A model generated the notes under the pieces. It saw only the letters and a program-made list of their open reading frames with translations. It searched no databases and was not told where the DNA came from. From contig QYRS01000004.1 of assembly GCA_006503535.1 (NCBI GenBank), positions 3,720,001 to 3,784,000 of the forward strand: 64,000 nt of DNA, given 5' to 3'. The DNA is from Arthrinium phaeospermum. Lineage: Eukaryota; Ascomycota; Sordariomycetes; Amphisphaeriales; Apiosporaceae. The position numbers and the translations under genes were made by a program. Of the stretch, positions 1-10,267 are shown in pieces; positions within the stretch are counted from its first letter, which is position 1; each line of letters begins with the position of its first letter.

Positions 1-1811
1 CCCAAAGGTGTTGCAACGTGACGGTGCAGCGTAGGATCTACTGGAACCATAAAGGGGTGTCACGTCGTCGTCGCCTAGGAATCAAGGTCGTGCGTATCGT
101 GAGGATAAGGTAAGGGAGTCGTTAGTGGGTGGGAGCTAGGTACTACCTTTGGTGGTAGGGCAGTAGACAGGTCAGTTCGGGCCATCCAGCCCCATGGTTT
201 GAAACATGACGAAACCATTCGAGCAAACATAAAGTAAGTAGACTGCCCGCTCCTAGTTGAGGTACACTGAGAGGGGGTGTTCGTGCTAGATGCTTTTCTT
301 GATGCAGGGTGAAAAGCAGGACTTGTCGCGCAGGCGGCGATGTGACTCTGGCACAAAGGGAGAGCTGACACGGGGACCAAAGTTGGCGTACTTGGTGGCT
401 TTCTGCGATGAAACGGTGGAATCAATGTCTCACCCAGTCTCTGGGATACATCTGAGACACCCCGCGATACTATGTTCTAGATCAACTGGTTCATCGGTGC
501 GCCATGCGCCATCCCTGAGAGTCATTGAGGGAATCAGCAAACATGTTCGACGTTTCCTTGCCTAACCTACTTTTTTCTTTCCGAGTGAGGCGCACGCGAT
601 ACATCGCGTACATATTTTGCGGACGACGGTACGATCGAGCGAGAGCCTGCAAGCTGTACGTACTTATGTAGGCAACCTCACTGCTGCAACTGGATGCAGG
701 TAATTATCCCGATTGGTTCTGCCATGCCAGTCTCCCAGCCGCGATGCATGCCTAAGTACTCTATGCAGTCAGCAATAGTGTTATCGCGGCAGGCTAGGCC
801 AAGCATACGTTTTCGTTATTGAGGAGAATTTTCGAGCCGTCCCAGATGAGGACGGACCGTCACCGTCGCAATCATTTGCCCCTTTCTAATTACAAGAGCC
901 AGATTCGATTTGGGGGTTGGGCATTGCTTTCCCTGTACATGACCAAGACGACCGGATCAATTGAGTTTCGCCTGGAGCCACGCCCTGCGACTTGATGCAC
1001 GGAGATCATTGAAGCCCGACAAACCCCGCGCACCCGCCCCAACAGCTCCCAGCGGCTCCCCATGTAGCTTTGCCGTAGCGCCCGGGGCGCTAAACATCCT
1101 GGGGAATAAGGAGCGGGCCAGTATTGCGGATCAACTCAATTCGTCTGTCTTGGGCGACATCATACGCATCCGATCGGGTTCTCAAATATTTACGTAAATG
1201 GATCTCAATAATGGCCGGCTGGCATTCCGAGCTTGGGTCTTTTATATCGGTGCTACCCAAAAAACGGCACTTGGTATTAGCGCCAACGTCTTTCTTATGA
1301 GCTTACTCAGTGCCAGGGACTTAGCTACAAGGATCTCGTGGTGTAGCAAACGCGGCTGCAGCTCGAACTGCCTGCTGGCAGTGGAATTTTGTCAAAGCGA
1401 CAGACAGCAAACACGCCTTACAGTTCTTACTACATGTCGACAGAATATGGCACTTCATTCTGACTGACAGCCTTGGCATTTCCATTATGCCGGAACATTT
1501 TGAAATGAACTGGTCCTCGAGTTGCGTGCGCGGATGCTTGCCCCTGAGCGGTTCGGACCTTCTGGTTGCATCGAGAGAACCTCAATATCATGTAGCATGT
1601 CAGGAAACAGGGTTTCTTTGAACTCTTCTGTGGTGCTTCTCAATGTTGAAGGACATTCCCAACAGACATACGGGTAACACGGAATACTTGCCCATCCCGC
1701 AAGAGAGGCAGCATGTCTTTTCTCCTCATCACTGCACCATGCGGTATGCTGGATCCAGAATCTCTACCAGCAGAATTGTGCATTGAGTCTTCCGTTTCCT
1801 ATGTACGCGTT
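1..1811. other. No supported gene
   Basis: Short open frames occur on both strands, but none carries a recognisable motif, a sensible splice partner or a hydrophobic pattern suggesting a real protein. The left edge may hold the promoter of a gene outside the window. Confidence 0.6.
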
Positions 1812-2645
1812 CTAGCCTACTATTCTCCCCATCATATCCACCACAACCGTGGCCAGCAGCTTGGGCTGTTCATGATGCGGAGAATGCGACATGTTCTCCA
1901 TCATGTAAGTTTGTTGGATCCCCGCAGTGTCGACATAATGCTTCTGCTTATCCAGGGGGAGGATCCTATCAGCCTCTGTGTGTATATATCCCAGAAGCCC
2001 TTTGAAGTTGGGATCTCGGTACGGGTCCCATCGAACGGGAGTAGAGAAGCAAGTGAACGGCTGCTTGGGTAGCGAGTCGGCAAGCTTGTCCGCCTCCTCG
2101 TCTGGGAGATCATGGAATAACATGGCCTTGGCAGCGGCCTTCTTGAACCCCACGAGGTCCGTGGATCGCTTTCGGTGCACGTCAGCATTTTCCCCGTGTA
2201 TCTTCGCTTGGGGTTTACTCACATCGTGTTCCAAGTAATCCGGGAGGTTGTTGGGATCGAGTCCCATGGCGTCAATGGCACTCGCCCCTTTAAACGCGAT
2301 ATGCGCGGCGGCGAAGATGACGGCAACAACGCCCCCTTGAAGCCCTTTCGACATTCGTTCCTTCTTGCTGGTGCCCTCCAAAGCTTCGGGACCGTACACA
2401 CCTCCGTAGGAGTGCATGAATAGCACAATGTCTTCCCCTTCCTCCAGGAGAGGTTTCAAGACGTGAGTGCGAAGAAAGACGCTGTCATAGTTGCGTTCGG
2501 GGGGATTGTCAGGGTCAGCGGCTGGATAGCTCGGCGGGACCTTGCATATCGCAGTCTGGCCTAGATCCTTGAAAGCTTGAATAAGAGGTTGGAAGAACGA
2601 CTCCAGTGGCCACGCTCCAGAGCAAATGACGATAGTAGGACCCAT
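1812..2645 (-). CDS. Alpha/beta-hydrolase fold protein
   Basis: An intronless, complete 277-residue serine hydrolase of the AB_hydrolase superfamily; the substrate cannot be told from sequence. The first strand and the oxyanion region sit at the N-terminus (TIVICSGAW). The nucleophile elbow is MHSYGG, with Ser79 as the likely nucleophile. Near the C-terminus an Asp in the TEADRILP segment and a His in MSHSPHHEQP fit the acid and base of the triad. The length matches small fungal esterase-like members (about 250-280 residues) with a helical cap in the middle. There is no signal peptide or membrane segment, so it is probably cytosolic. The first ATG opens directly into the first beta strand, which supports this start. 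Relatives are often annotated as hydrolases or esterases near secondary-metabolite genes, but no such cluster is seen here. Confidence 0.85.
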   Translation of the reverse strand: MGPTIVICSGAWPLESFFQPLIQAFKDLGQTAICKVPPSYPAADPDNPPERNYDSVFLRTHVLKPLLEEGEDIVLFMHSYGGVYGPEALEGTSKKERMSKGLQGGVVAVIFAAAHIAFKGASAIDAMGLDPNNLPDYLEHDVSKPQAKIHGENADVHRKRSTDLVGFKKAAAKAMLFHDLPDEEADKLADSLPKQPFTCFSTPVRWDPYRDPNFKGLLGYIHTEADRILPLDKQKHYVDTAGIQQTYMMENMSHSPHHEQPKLLATVVVDMMGRIVG

Positions 2646-4755
2646 CGCGTTTGAATTGCTTTCGAGCTGTTCTTATCATTGAGAATATCCAGAGTTGGTT
2701 ATCGTGGGTTGAGTGTGTTAAGCATGAGGGGAGAGGGGTAAGGCCCGATGCTGCATCCCTTGCATGTAACACACCACTCTGCTTCTACCTACTTGCCGAT
2801 ATGAATGCCTCCAAAAATACCAACTCCATCATTATCGATAAACGTCTCAAAGCAGCACTTGATTGAAGAGTGAGAATATAATCCTTATGAAAATTTCGAT
2901 TCCGTTAGCTCGCGTTCATAGGTTTTACCATATAACCTAAATTGAGTGTACCAGAGCTACGCAACTCAACACCGTCACTTTTCATACTCGGGTAAGGATA
3001 GGCAACTTGGCAGCTGTACACATCATCTGGGTTAATGAATCTCTTCGCCATTAGTTAATTTACACTTATGCCAAACTCTGCGAAACACCACGTTACTTTA
3101 CGGAATCTGGGTCGTTCACTGCGGTGACATGTCCAGCCTGTAGTAGGTCCGCGAAGAAGAGCAAGCCTCGCCATATTGCTGAAACATGTATTCACGAAAC
3201 CAGAAGAGAAGGAACTTATGAAGTTACCAAGGGCACGATGATCTACTAGAACGTATAGTACGAGACCAAAGATGAGAGCACTGTCAATATTTGGGGTTGC
3301 TTAGGTGTGTAGCTGGACTAAAGACTCTGCCTCAAACTAGTATTCCACCGTAACCCGCGGTGAATAAGCAAACAATGTCCTTCAGCTGATCCGTATGATT
3401 GACTGTTATGGAAACCCTCCGAGTATAATCGATCGCTAACGACCTGTCTCGTGCTCGTACTTCAATCCATCCTTCCGCTTGAGCATTGTTGTTCAGCTCC
3501 AGCCGCTGATCTCAAATCCCCATCCACCTGGGACTCGGGAGAAGTACCTTACATAGGCCGGTGCGAATAATAGGAGATCAGCCCATAGCCCAGCTTTGCA
3601 ACCAAGAGTACCAGCTGCCAGCCGGGACAGCTCCCCCGAAGAAGAACCCCTGGGCCCAGGCAGCCCAGCTCCCTTAGTCGTAAGTTAGATTCAATCCATC
3701 ATTGCTGTCAATATTGGGAAGGTGCATACCTGCAACTGGTCCGAGGGACCCGAAGCCAAAGTATGAAAGAAAAGGGACAACGGGGAAAAGGAACCAGAAC
3801 ATTGTGCAGCTTGGTATGTTTGGAGTGTATGGTTGCTTCTCTGGTTACAGTGGGATCGATGTTCTTAGTATAGCTCGTAGGTGACCTGGTGAATACTCGT
3901 GGGTGTGTTGAGTATGTAGTTAAGAAGGAAAGGTTTTAATTGAGCTGGAGTAGAATATGTGTGCCTTAAGTACTTATAGCATCTTCCTGTAAACAATTCT
4001 GAGTACTCTAGTTGATGGTAAACTGACGAGGAGCTTCTTGAACCGGCATTTTCTTCCTTGTTGAGCCTCAACTTTTGTTTACATACAAACGAGATATGCT
4101 AAGGTCCAGAAAACGCGGGAGGCCACGTTCGTGGAGTCCCCTTTTCCTAAGATGGCCCGCGCGAAGTTGTCCTGTTTCGTCGGCCTCCTACATGGCAAAC
4201 GCAGATTTATTATCCAACACAGTTGAAAGCAGTCGAGGATTCATCTAGAAACTACTCGATCAATCGACCAAGGTCAGTATTCAGTATACTTGCCACTTGA
4301 TATGTGATACACTAACGGTACTCCCCCCCCTCATGCATGTAGATCACCAGGGTTCTGCGAGGACTACTCGTTTGACACTCATATACCTTTTTCCAATCTT
4401 CATCAAGTTTCAAGTAAATAATACGAAAGCGTGAGGAACGGTGTCGCACATGTTTTGTCAAACGCCGCGCACCTTATCTCACATCAAGGCAATTGATAAG
4501 GGCTCTTCAATTGCTATTTGCATACTTGCACAATATTTACGAATGTGGATGTGGAAACAACAGCAACATAGGCCAAGATCATATTACACGGTAGCACAGC
4601 AGTATCGCTCTCTTAGTATCATATTATGAGTATCTGGTCAATTAGTAGAAACTTTACTGGAATCTAACCGTATCTCTGAGCCGCCAATGAGAGGGCATCC
4701 GAACCACGCAAGACCTGCTTGCTTCCCGGGTGATTAGCATCTTAGGGACTCAAAC
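2646..4755. other. No supported gene; AT-rich intergenic
   Basis: About 2.1 kb with only short open frames lacking family motifs. A C homopolymer lies near 4323. Nothing else is recognised. Confidence 0.55.
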
Positions 4756-5826
4756 CTACGCGATTCTCTTCCCCGCTATCGTGTAACGTGGCTTCCATGG
4801 GATGTCGGGCTTCATAACAACGACCGTTGGGACAGGGCACTTCCACCTAGTACTACATATCACGCTGGATATCATGTGCATATGGCGCCGGATGACATCG
4901 GGGTCCGGCCACGTGAACTTATATCGCGGGAACTCGGTGCATAGCTCAATGGTTCGCACGCCCTCGAAAAGAGCCCGAACTTCGTTCAGGACGGGGATAA
5001 GACCCCATCGTTCACCAACCATGCTGAAGCCTGTGCAGACGCACTCGATCCGGCATTTGCTAATGATCTGGATGTGCCGGATGAGTTTCGCCTTGTCATC
5101 GCGGAAACGAATGCGGCTTTGGAATAACTTGAGTACGAGGGATTCCTTCACGTCGACCTCGCGGGGGTGGCGGCGACCCTGATCAAACCCCTGGCCCCAA
5201 TCGACAAAGCGCCCGACCTCAGACGTGTCGCAGATGCTGAACGTGTTCTCTGAGTAGAGCACCCTGGCGGCCTCTGCATGGATTTGCTGGTTCACCGGGA
5301 GGAGCGCAGTGTTGAGGGGCAAGGAGCTGTAGACTTGTCTGCCTTCGTACCAAACGGGCATGGTGTCGGCATAGTCCATGAGATGCAGCGAGATTGGCTC
5401 GGGTGCCAGGAGAATGTGCCTGTATATCTCGTCTCGAAGTTCTCTAGGCAATATGAGAAACCTCGAGACTTCTCCTGTATAGGCTTCGCTGGACATCGGC
5501 GCGGCTGCCTGCGTGGCCTTGGGTGGACTCGGTAGTTCTTCGTAGGCGACACTGGTCTCCTCCATGGGGGTGGTCTGGCCACCTCTCACTGGAGAGGTAT
5601 CTCTTTGGATGTCATTGAACCACTTATCCGGATCCGTATGCGGTTGCCGTCTCGTATTTCTGATGCTATGCCTTCTACGGCCTCTGTTGCCATAGAGCCG
5701 CTTCCCAATTCCCGAGTGATACTTCGGTCCACTCATATGTGGTGCGATGATATTTTGATGTGGGTTTCGTGCAAGGTGAGCGTTGCTTGCTTGCCGGTGT
5801 CTGAATTCTCTGAGATAATAGTACAA
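4756..5826 (-). CDS. 2EXR/F-box-like fungal protein
   Basis: A single-exon protein of 356 residues, or 326 if translation starts at the second in-frame ATG at 5736. The N-terminal 100 residues are basic and low in complexity (RRRRHS and RRQ runs). A segment reading FLILPRELRDEIYRHIL follows; this is the characteristic opening of the fungal 2EXR/F-box-like domain. Next come LLPVNQQIHAEAARVLYSEN, typical of the same family, and a C-terminal region on marking lines and groups of residues as in other uncharacterised 2EXR proteins. These proteins are numerous in filamentous fungi and mostly of unknown function; a role as ubiquitin-ligase adaptor is only inferred from F-box resemblance. No signal peptide or membrane segment is visible. 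The start choice is uncertain. Confidence 0.75.
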   Translation of the reverse strand: MYYYLREFRHRQASNAHLARNPHQNIIAPHMSGPKYHSGIGKRLYGNRGRRRHSIRNTRRQPHTDPDKWFNDIQRDTSPVRGGQTTPMEETSVAYEELPSPPKATQAAAPMSSEAYTGEVSRFLILPRELRDEIYRHILLAPEPISLHLMDYADTMPVWYEGRQVYSSLPLNTALLPVNQQIHAEAARVLYSENTFSICDTSEVGRFVDWGQGFDQGRRHPREVDVKESLVLKLFQSRIRFRDDKAKLIRHIQIISKCRIECVCTGFSMVGERWGLIPVLNEVRALFEGVRTIELCTEFPRYKFTWPDPDVIRRHMHMISSVICSTRWKCPVPTVVVMKPDIPWKPRYTIAGKRIA

Positions 5827-6438
5827 TTGCCTTTTCGATGACCTACCAGAAGTCTGTCTATTCCGAGCCGGGATGAGTTGATGTTATATGCAAGTAAGCA
5901 TCATCGTATCTTGTTGTAGGAGACACTTGGGTCTGAAGACGCTGGCATCTAAATACACGTATGCGCAGACCATGCGCTGTCGTTGCGAACAATGGTCTTT
6001 GTGGCTAGCCAGCCGCCAAACAAGTTTGACACCTCCACAGGCAATCCTGAAACTCAGCAATCATATCTGAGGAAGGGTCAAACTGTACTTTCACTGAAAT
6101 CTGCTTTCTTTGTCCGGCATCTGGCATGTTTGGCCCGGGTATACCCCATGATGGGGACGGATTTCCACTGTCGGGTTACGGCGGCACATTGTAACAGCTC
6201 ATTGCGATTAGAAGCTGCAGCTTGCACTTCAATCCAACACCTAAAAAATGGGCTCAAGGTGTTTCAAACTCTTCATTATTCATATCTCATTTCGTACGGA
6301 ATACGGTCCAAGAGATGTGACCTATCGTGCAGAGAGGGTTGCGCTGCCCGTAGGCGCGAGTTCCGGTACTTTGCGGTGGAGAGACCCCTCCCCCGCTCAG
6401 AAATTCCCTTCCCCTTCCCTTTCCTCTCCGTCCATCGC
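5827..6438. other. No supported gene
   Basis: The interval lies between the 5' end of the 2EXR gene and the 3' end of the EthD gene. Open frames here only extend from neighbouring antisense frames. Confidence 0.6.
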
Positions 6439-6750
6439 CTAAGCGCTCCACGACCCAGCGGTGGCGCCGACCCAGATGTTGGGCTTGGTGGCGGTGAAGT
6501 TGGCGACGTCGGGCATGATCTCGGTGTCGCCGGCGACGGCGGCCTTGAAGCCCTCGGCGGACTCGAAGACAAGGACGGCCTGGACGTGGTAGCCCGAGTC
6601 CTTGTCGAGGACGGCGACGTTCCAGGACTTAAGGCCGTGGGGGCCCCAGTTCTTCTGGACCAGCGGCATGTGCGTGGCGAGGTAGTAGTCCATGTTGAAG
6701 TCGGCCGCGGCCTCGGCGGGGTAGATCACGTTGACGAGAGTGGGAGCCAT
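6439..6750 (-). CDS. EthD-domain protein
   Basis: A small 103-residue protein of the EthD/dimeric alpha-beta barrel family. It opens with a strand (LVNVIYPA), then DYYLATHMPLVQKNWGPHG, where the YYxxxHMPLV pattern is the family hallmark. An EGFKAAV segment and a C-terminal TKPNIWVG strand follow. The length equals that of stand-alone fungal EthD proteins. The reading frame remains open upstream to 7011, but the upstream part is low in complexity and unlike the family, so the ATG at 6750 is chosen. EthD proteins are cytosolic homodimers; members have been linked to ether degradation in bacteria and to polyketide or anthraquinone tailoring in fungi. The function here is unknown. Confidence 0.85.
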   Translation of the reverse strand: MAPTLVNVIYPAEAAADFNMDYYLATHMPLVQKNWGPHGLKSWNVAVLDKDSGYHVQAVLVFESAEGFKAAVAGDTEIMPDVANFTATKPNIWVGATAGSWSA

Positions 6751-8035
6751 GGCGGCGACGATGACGTAGTGGTTTGTGGTGGGTTTGGTGTTTGGAGATG
6801 GGAGAGTGTGAGGATGGACTGGTATGTTTTCAAAGTCGTCTGTGAGATTGTAATGGAGGATAGATAGGTAAGTAGACAAAACCACGTGAGGAAGTCGAGG
6901 CCTTGCACTTGACTTTATATCTGCATAGGTAGGTACGTAACACGCCAGACCAGCTCCCGGTTTATCGATCGAGCCCCGGTTATTGTGGGGGGATTGACGA
7001 TGCTTTGTCAAAGGGCCGATGGATTTGCTTCGGCGTTTTGCGTAACACCGCAGGATTAGTGGCCAATAGCCACGACTTTGCCTGGAAAGCCATCCCGCCT
7101 TAAGTTCTCGGCCAAGTACTTTTGCCTCTTTTGTAAATACCTGGGGATTGATCTCCCCTCGTGCCTGAGGGTTGGGACACTTCGTCGGACATAAACATCA
7201 ATAGCAGAGGAGGGGTAAACGGCAACAGGGGGCTGAGCTTCGGCCAAGATCAGAGATCCGTCGGTGTCATAACCCGAAGCCAATCAGCTGGGATAGGACC
7301 ATTTGCCGTGTCGCAAACATGCAGGATACGTATGCAGGTTTTCTGTTTCTCCTTGTGCGATTCTCAGTTCTGGCATACCGGTGGGTGCAACGCGGTACTG
7401 CATGATCTGACACATACCACTACAGACGGGATGATGTATTTGGTGACAGGTCTATTTCTCGATTGGTGGTCTGATCTGGCCCAGACAGATCCCCACTAAC
7501 GACTGAGAAACGGCCGAGGATGCTTGCCAGATTAAATATTGGCTATCCTGGCTAACAACGGCAAGCGTTTTCTATTCAGCCCAATCATGGGCTTCATAAT
7601 GACAAGCACGCGAAGTGCGGGATCGCCTTTGCAGATGATCAGAACCACAGCCCGCCTGTCCCCTCCGTACACTCCACGAAATTGGCGAAATACCTTGGCT
7701 TCTTAAATCTCATACTGGTTTCTAATAGCACTACAATTTCAAGCTCGATAGATTACATCCCTCTCAAATGTGTAGATATGTTCAACTAGTAGAATTTACT
7801 GGCGTAGCCAATTGTAAGCTTCGCTGGATGGACCCCTACGTTGGGCCGACAAAAGCTCTGTCGCATCCAGCAGCCCAGCTACCCCGCCCCCACCAACGAC
7901 GAAGCTCCAGTAAAATTATTCTGAGCCGATCTTTCGACGGATTGCCCCTCCATCCATAGCAGCAGCAAAATTCACTGCTGTTCGCAAAACGTCCCTTTTT
8001 CGCGACAGTGATTTTGGGTACAACTACACTTCGCC
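6751..8035. other. Divergent promoter region, no gene
   Basis: About 1.3 kb lies between the divergently transcribed EthD and DPH2 genes. Short frames show no family signal, so this is probably their shared regulatory region. Confidence 0.55.
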
Positions 8036-9823
8036 ATGGCCTCCGATCTCAGCGCGGCTCCGGTGCTTTCCACACCGGCCGAGCACACCTTCGAAGAAGA
8101 CCCGGCATCCCAGACCGCGCGGGCCGAGCGACGGACCATCAGCGACGATGAACTCTTCGAGGTCTACGAGATCCAGCGCACCGCGTCCGAGATAGCCGAG
8201 CGAGGCTGGCGCCGCGTCGCCTTGCAGTTCCCCGACGCCATGCTGCCGGACGGGCCGCGGGTCCTGGCCATACTGGAGAAAGAGCTGGAAAAGCTGCTCT
8301 CGCGGCCGGCCGCGCAGGACGACGAGGAAAAGAAGAAAACGACGACGGCCGAACAGCCGCTCGAGACGGACTTGACCACACAGAGTGAGAGCGCCAAATC
8401 CAAGAGCCAAGAGCGTCGCCTCTACATTCTCGCCGATACCTCCTACAGCGCATGCTGTGTCGACGAGATCGCGGCCGAACATGCGGACGCCGAGGGCGTG
8501 GTGCATTACGGACGATCGTGCCTGAGCCCGACTTCGCGCCTGCCGGTCATTTACGTGTTCACCCAGCAGAAGCTGGACTACGACGCCATTGCCGAGTCCT
8601 TCGAGAAAGAGTTCCCCGAGAAGGACAGCAAAGTGGTGATCATGGCAGATGTCATGTTCCAGCAACATGTCGCTTCATTTTGTGGGAGGCTGCGCGAAAA
8701 GGGGTATACAGGGGTCGTGGGCACCGAGATTGTGAGGGACCCCGCGGCCAGCATACCAAACCGAAAGGTGGTTCTCGGCGAAAAGGCGACAGAGTCAAAT
8801 GGCCAAGAGGCCGCTGTGCCAGAAGTGGACTTGAGCGCATACCACCTCTTTCACATCTCCACACCAGCCACATCCCTACTCCTGACTTTGTCCTCGAGGC
8901 TGGCGTCTCTACGCATATACCCAACTCCCGATTCCCCCTACAGCACATCCTCGGACATCATCGATCCCGCCTCGGCACCGGCTCTCCTGCGCCGCCGGTA
9001 TGGCCTGGTCGTCCGGTTTGCGTCTGCATCCATCATCGGCATCTTAGTCAACACCCTCTCCGTGAAGAACTACCTCCCCACAATTGCCCTGCTCAGGGAC
9101 CAGATCGCCGCCGCCGGCAAGAAGAGCTATACCATCGTCGTCGGCAAGCTGAACCCCGCCAAGCTGGCCAACTTCGCCGAGATGGACGGCTGGGTCGTCG
9201 TGGGATGCTGGGAGAGCGGCCTGGTGGAGTCGGACGGCATGTACAAGCCCGTCATCACACCCTTCGAGTTGGCCTTGGCCTTGGCCGGGGACGACAAGCG
9301 GGTCTGGGACGGCAGCTGGTGGGGTGGTATCGAAGGGGTGGCGTCGCAAGCGGAAGCCAAGGCTGCGAAGGATGCGGAAGAGCAGGCGGCGGCTGAGGCG
9401 GAAAGAGATGCTGAGGATGATGTACCCCAGGATGTCGAAGGTGGTGTTGACGAGGAGGAGTCGGAACCTCCCGAGTTCGACTGGAGGACGGGCAAGTTGG
9501 TCAGTCATAGCCGACCTATGAGGGTCCCTGTTCGCAACAAGAAGACGAATGACCCGTCGGAATCGACAACCGAAGGTGCTTCCAAGTCAGCAAAGGAGCC
9601 GTCCGCGGCATTGGTGCAACGCAAGATTGGAGAGCTGGCCACCGTCAATGGCGTCGTGAGCCCGGGTGCCGAGTTCCTGCGCTCCCAGCGCACCTGGCAG
9701 GGTCTCGGTAGTGATTATAACACGACCGAGGATGTAGAGGATGAAGAGAGCACGGCGGTCGAGGAAGGCAGGAGTGGTGTTGCGAGGGGGTACACAGTTG
9801 GCGAAGACGCATCTAGGACGTAG
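8036..9823 (+). CDS. DPH2: Diphthamide biosynthesis protein 2
   Basis: A single-exon protein of 595 residues. DPH2 pairs with DPH1 in the iron-sulphur radical-SAM enzyme that transfers the 3-amino-3-carboxypropyl group from SAM to a histidine of elongation factor 2, the first step of diphthamide synthesis in the cytosol. The N-terminal domain has the family phrase RRVALQFPDAMLPDGPRV. The middle has DTSYSACCVDEIAAEH (Cys140/141), then GRSCLSP (Cys162), and a later VGCWESG cysteine near residue 390 followed by a VITPFELALAL stretch. The C-terminal 170 residues are acidic, Ala/Glu-rich and probably disordered, then end in a LRSQRTWQGLG segment common to fungal DPH2. The length (usually 500-600) and motif order fit well. 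The alternative DPH1 is excluded by the C-terminal organisation. Confidence 0.95.
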   Translation: MASDLSAAPVLSTPAEHTFEEDPASQTARAERRTISDDELFEVYEIQRTASEIAERGWRRVALQFPDAMLPDGPRVLAILEKELEKLLSRPAAQDDEEKKKTTTAEQPLETDLTTQSESAKSKSQERRLYILADTSYSACCVDEIAAEHADAEGVVHYGRSCLSPTSRLPVIYVFTQQKLDYDAIAESFEKEFPEKDSKVVIMADVMFQQHVASFCGRLREKGYTGVVGTEIVRDPAASIPNRKVVLGEKATESNGQEAAVPEVDLSAYHLFHISTPATSLLLTLSSRLASLRIYPTPDSPYSTSSDIIDPASAPALLRRRYGLVVRFASASIIGILVNTLSVKNYLPTIALLRDQIAAAGKKSYTIVVGKLNPAKLANFAEMDGWVVVGCWESGLVESDGMYKPVITPFELALALAGDDKRVWDGSWWGGIEGVASQAEAKAAKDAEEQAAAEAERDAEDDVPQDVEGGVDEEESEPPEFDWRTGKLVSHSRPMRVPVRNKKTNDPSESTTEGASKSAKEPSAALVQRKIGELATVNGVVSPGAEFLRSQRTWQGLGSDYNTTEDVEDEESTAVEEGRSGVARGYTVGEDASRT

Positions 9824-10267
9824 CACCCGAGCTCTTAGTCAAGTTTCAAAAATGAAGTAAATACCCAAAAGGATGCCGCCTACCGAGGCATGCTCAATTT
9901 CCACTATCGCAGATCCCTTCTCACCCGTTCAATTGCAATGGTTCTAATATAGAACACGGACGAGATGGAACCTCTAAACGTTCCTAGTCGAGCCCCGTAG
10001 AGATCTTTTAATAAGGGTTTCCTTCAATGTGAAATAAAAAACCTCTACACCCGAGTATGAAGAGAGTTCACAATGTATGTAAGTAAATTTCAAATATTTC
10101 AAGAGAATGAATGTGCATTCCCTAGATTCGATGTCGTAGAGACTGAGATTAATCATATTTGTACTGCTAGGTCATGTAACCGCTGCCGAAAGTAAGAAAC
10201 CAACTAGCTTCAATATGTTCCCCTTTTACGCTTGTCGCACCACACTATGCACGCAACCTCCTTAAAA
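9824..10267. other. No supported gene (convergent 3' ends)
   Basis: An AT-rich spacer between the convergent DPH2 and tannase-family genes. Only short frames are present. Confidence 0.6.

Noticed and set aside
75..425. 116-codon minus-strand frame at the left edge
   Set aside because: Ser/Thr/Pro-rich composition without domain or splice partner.
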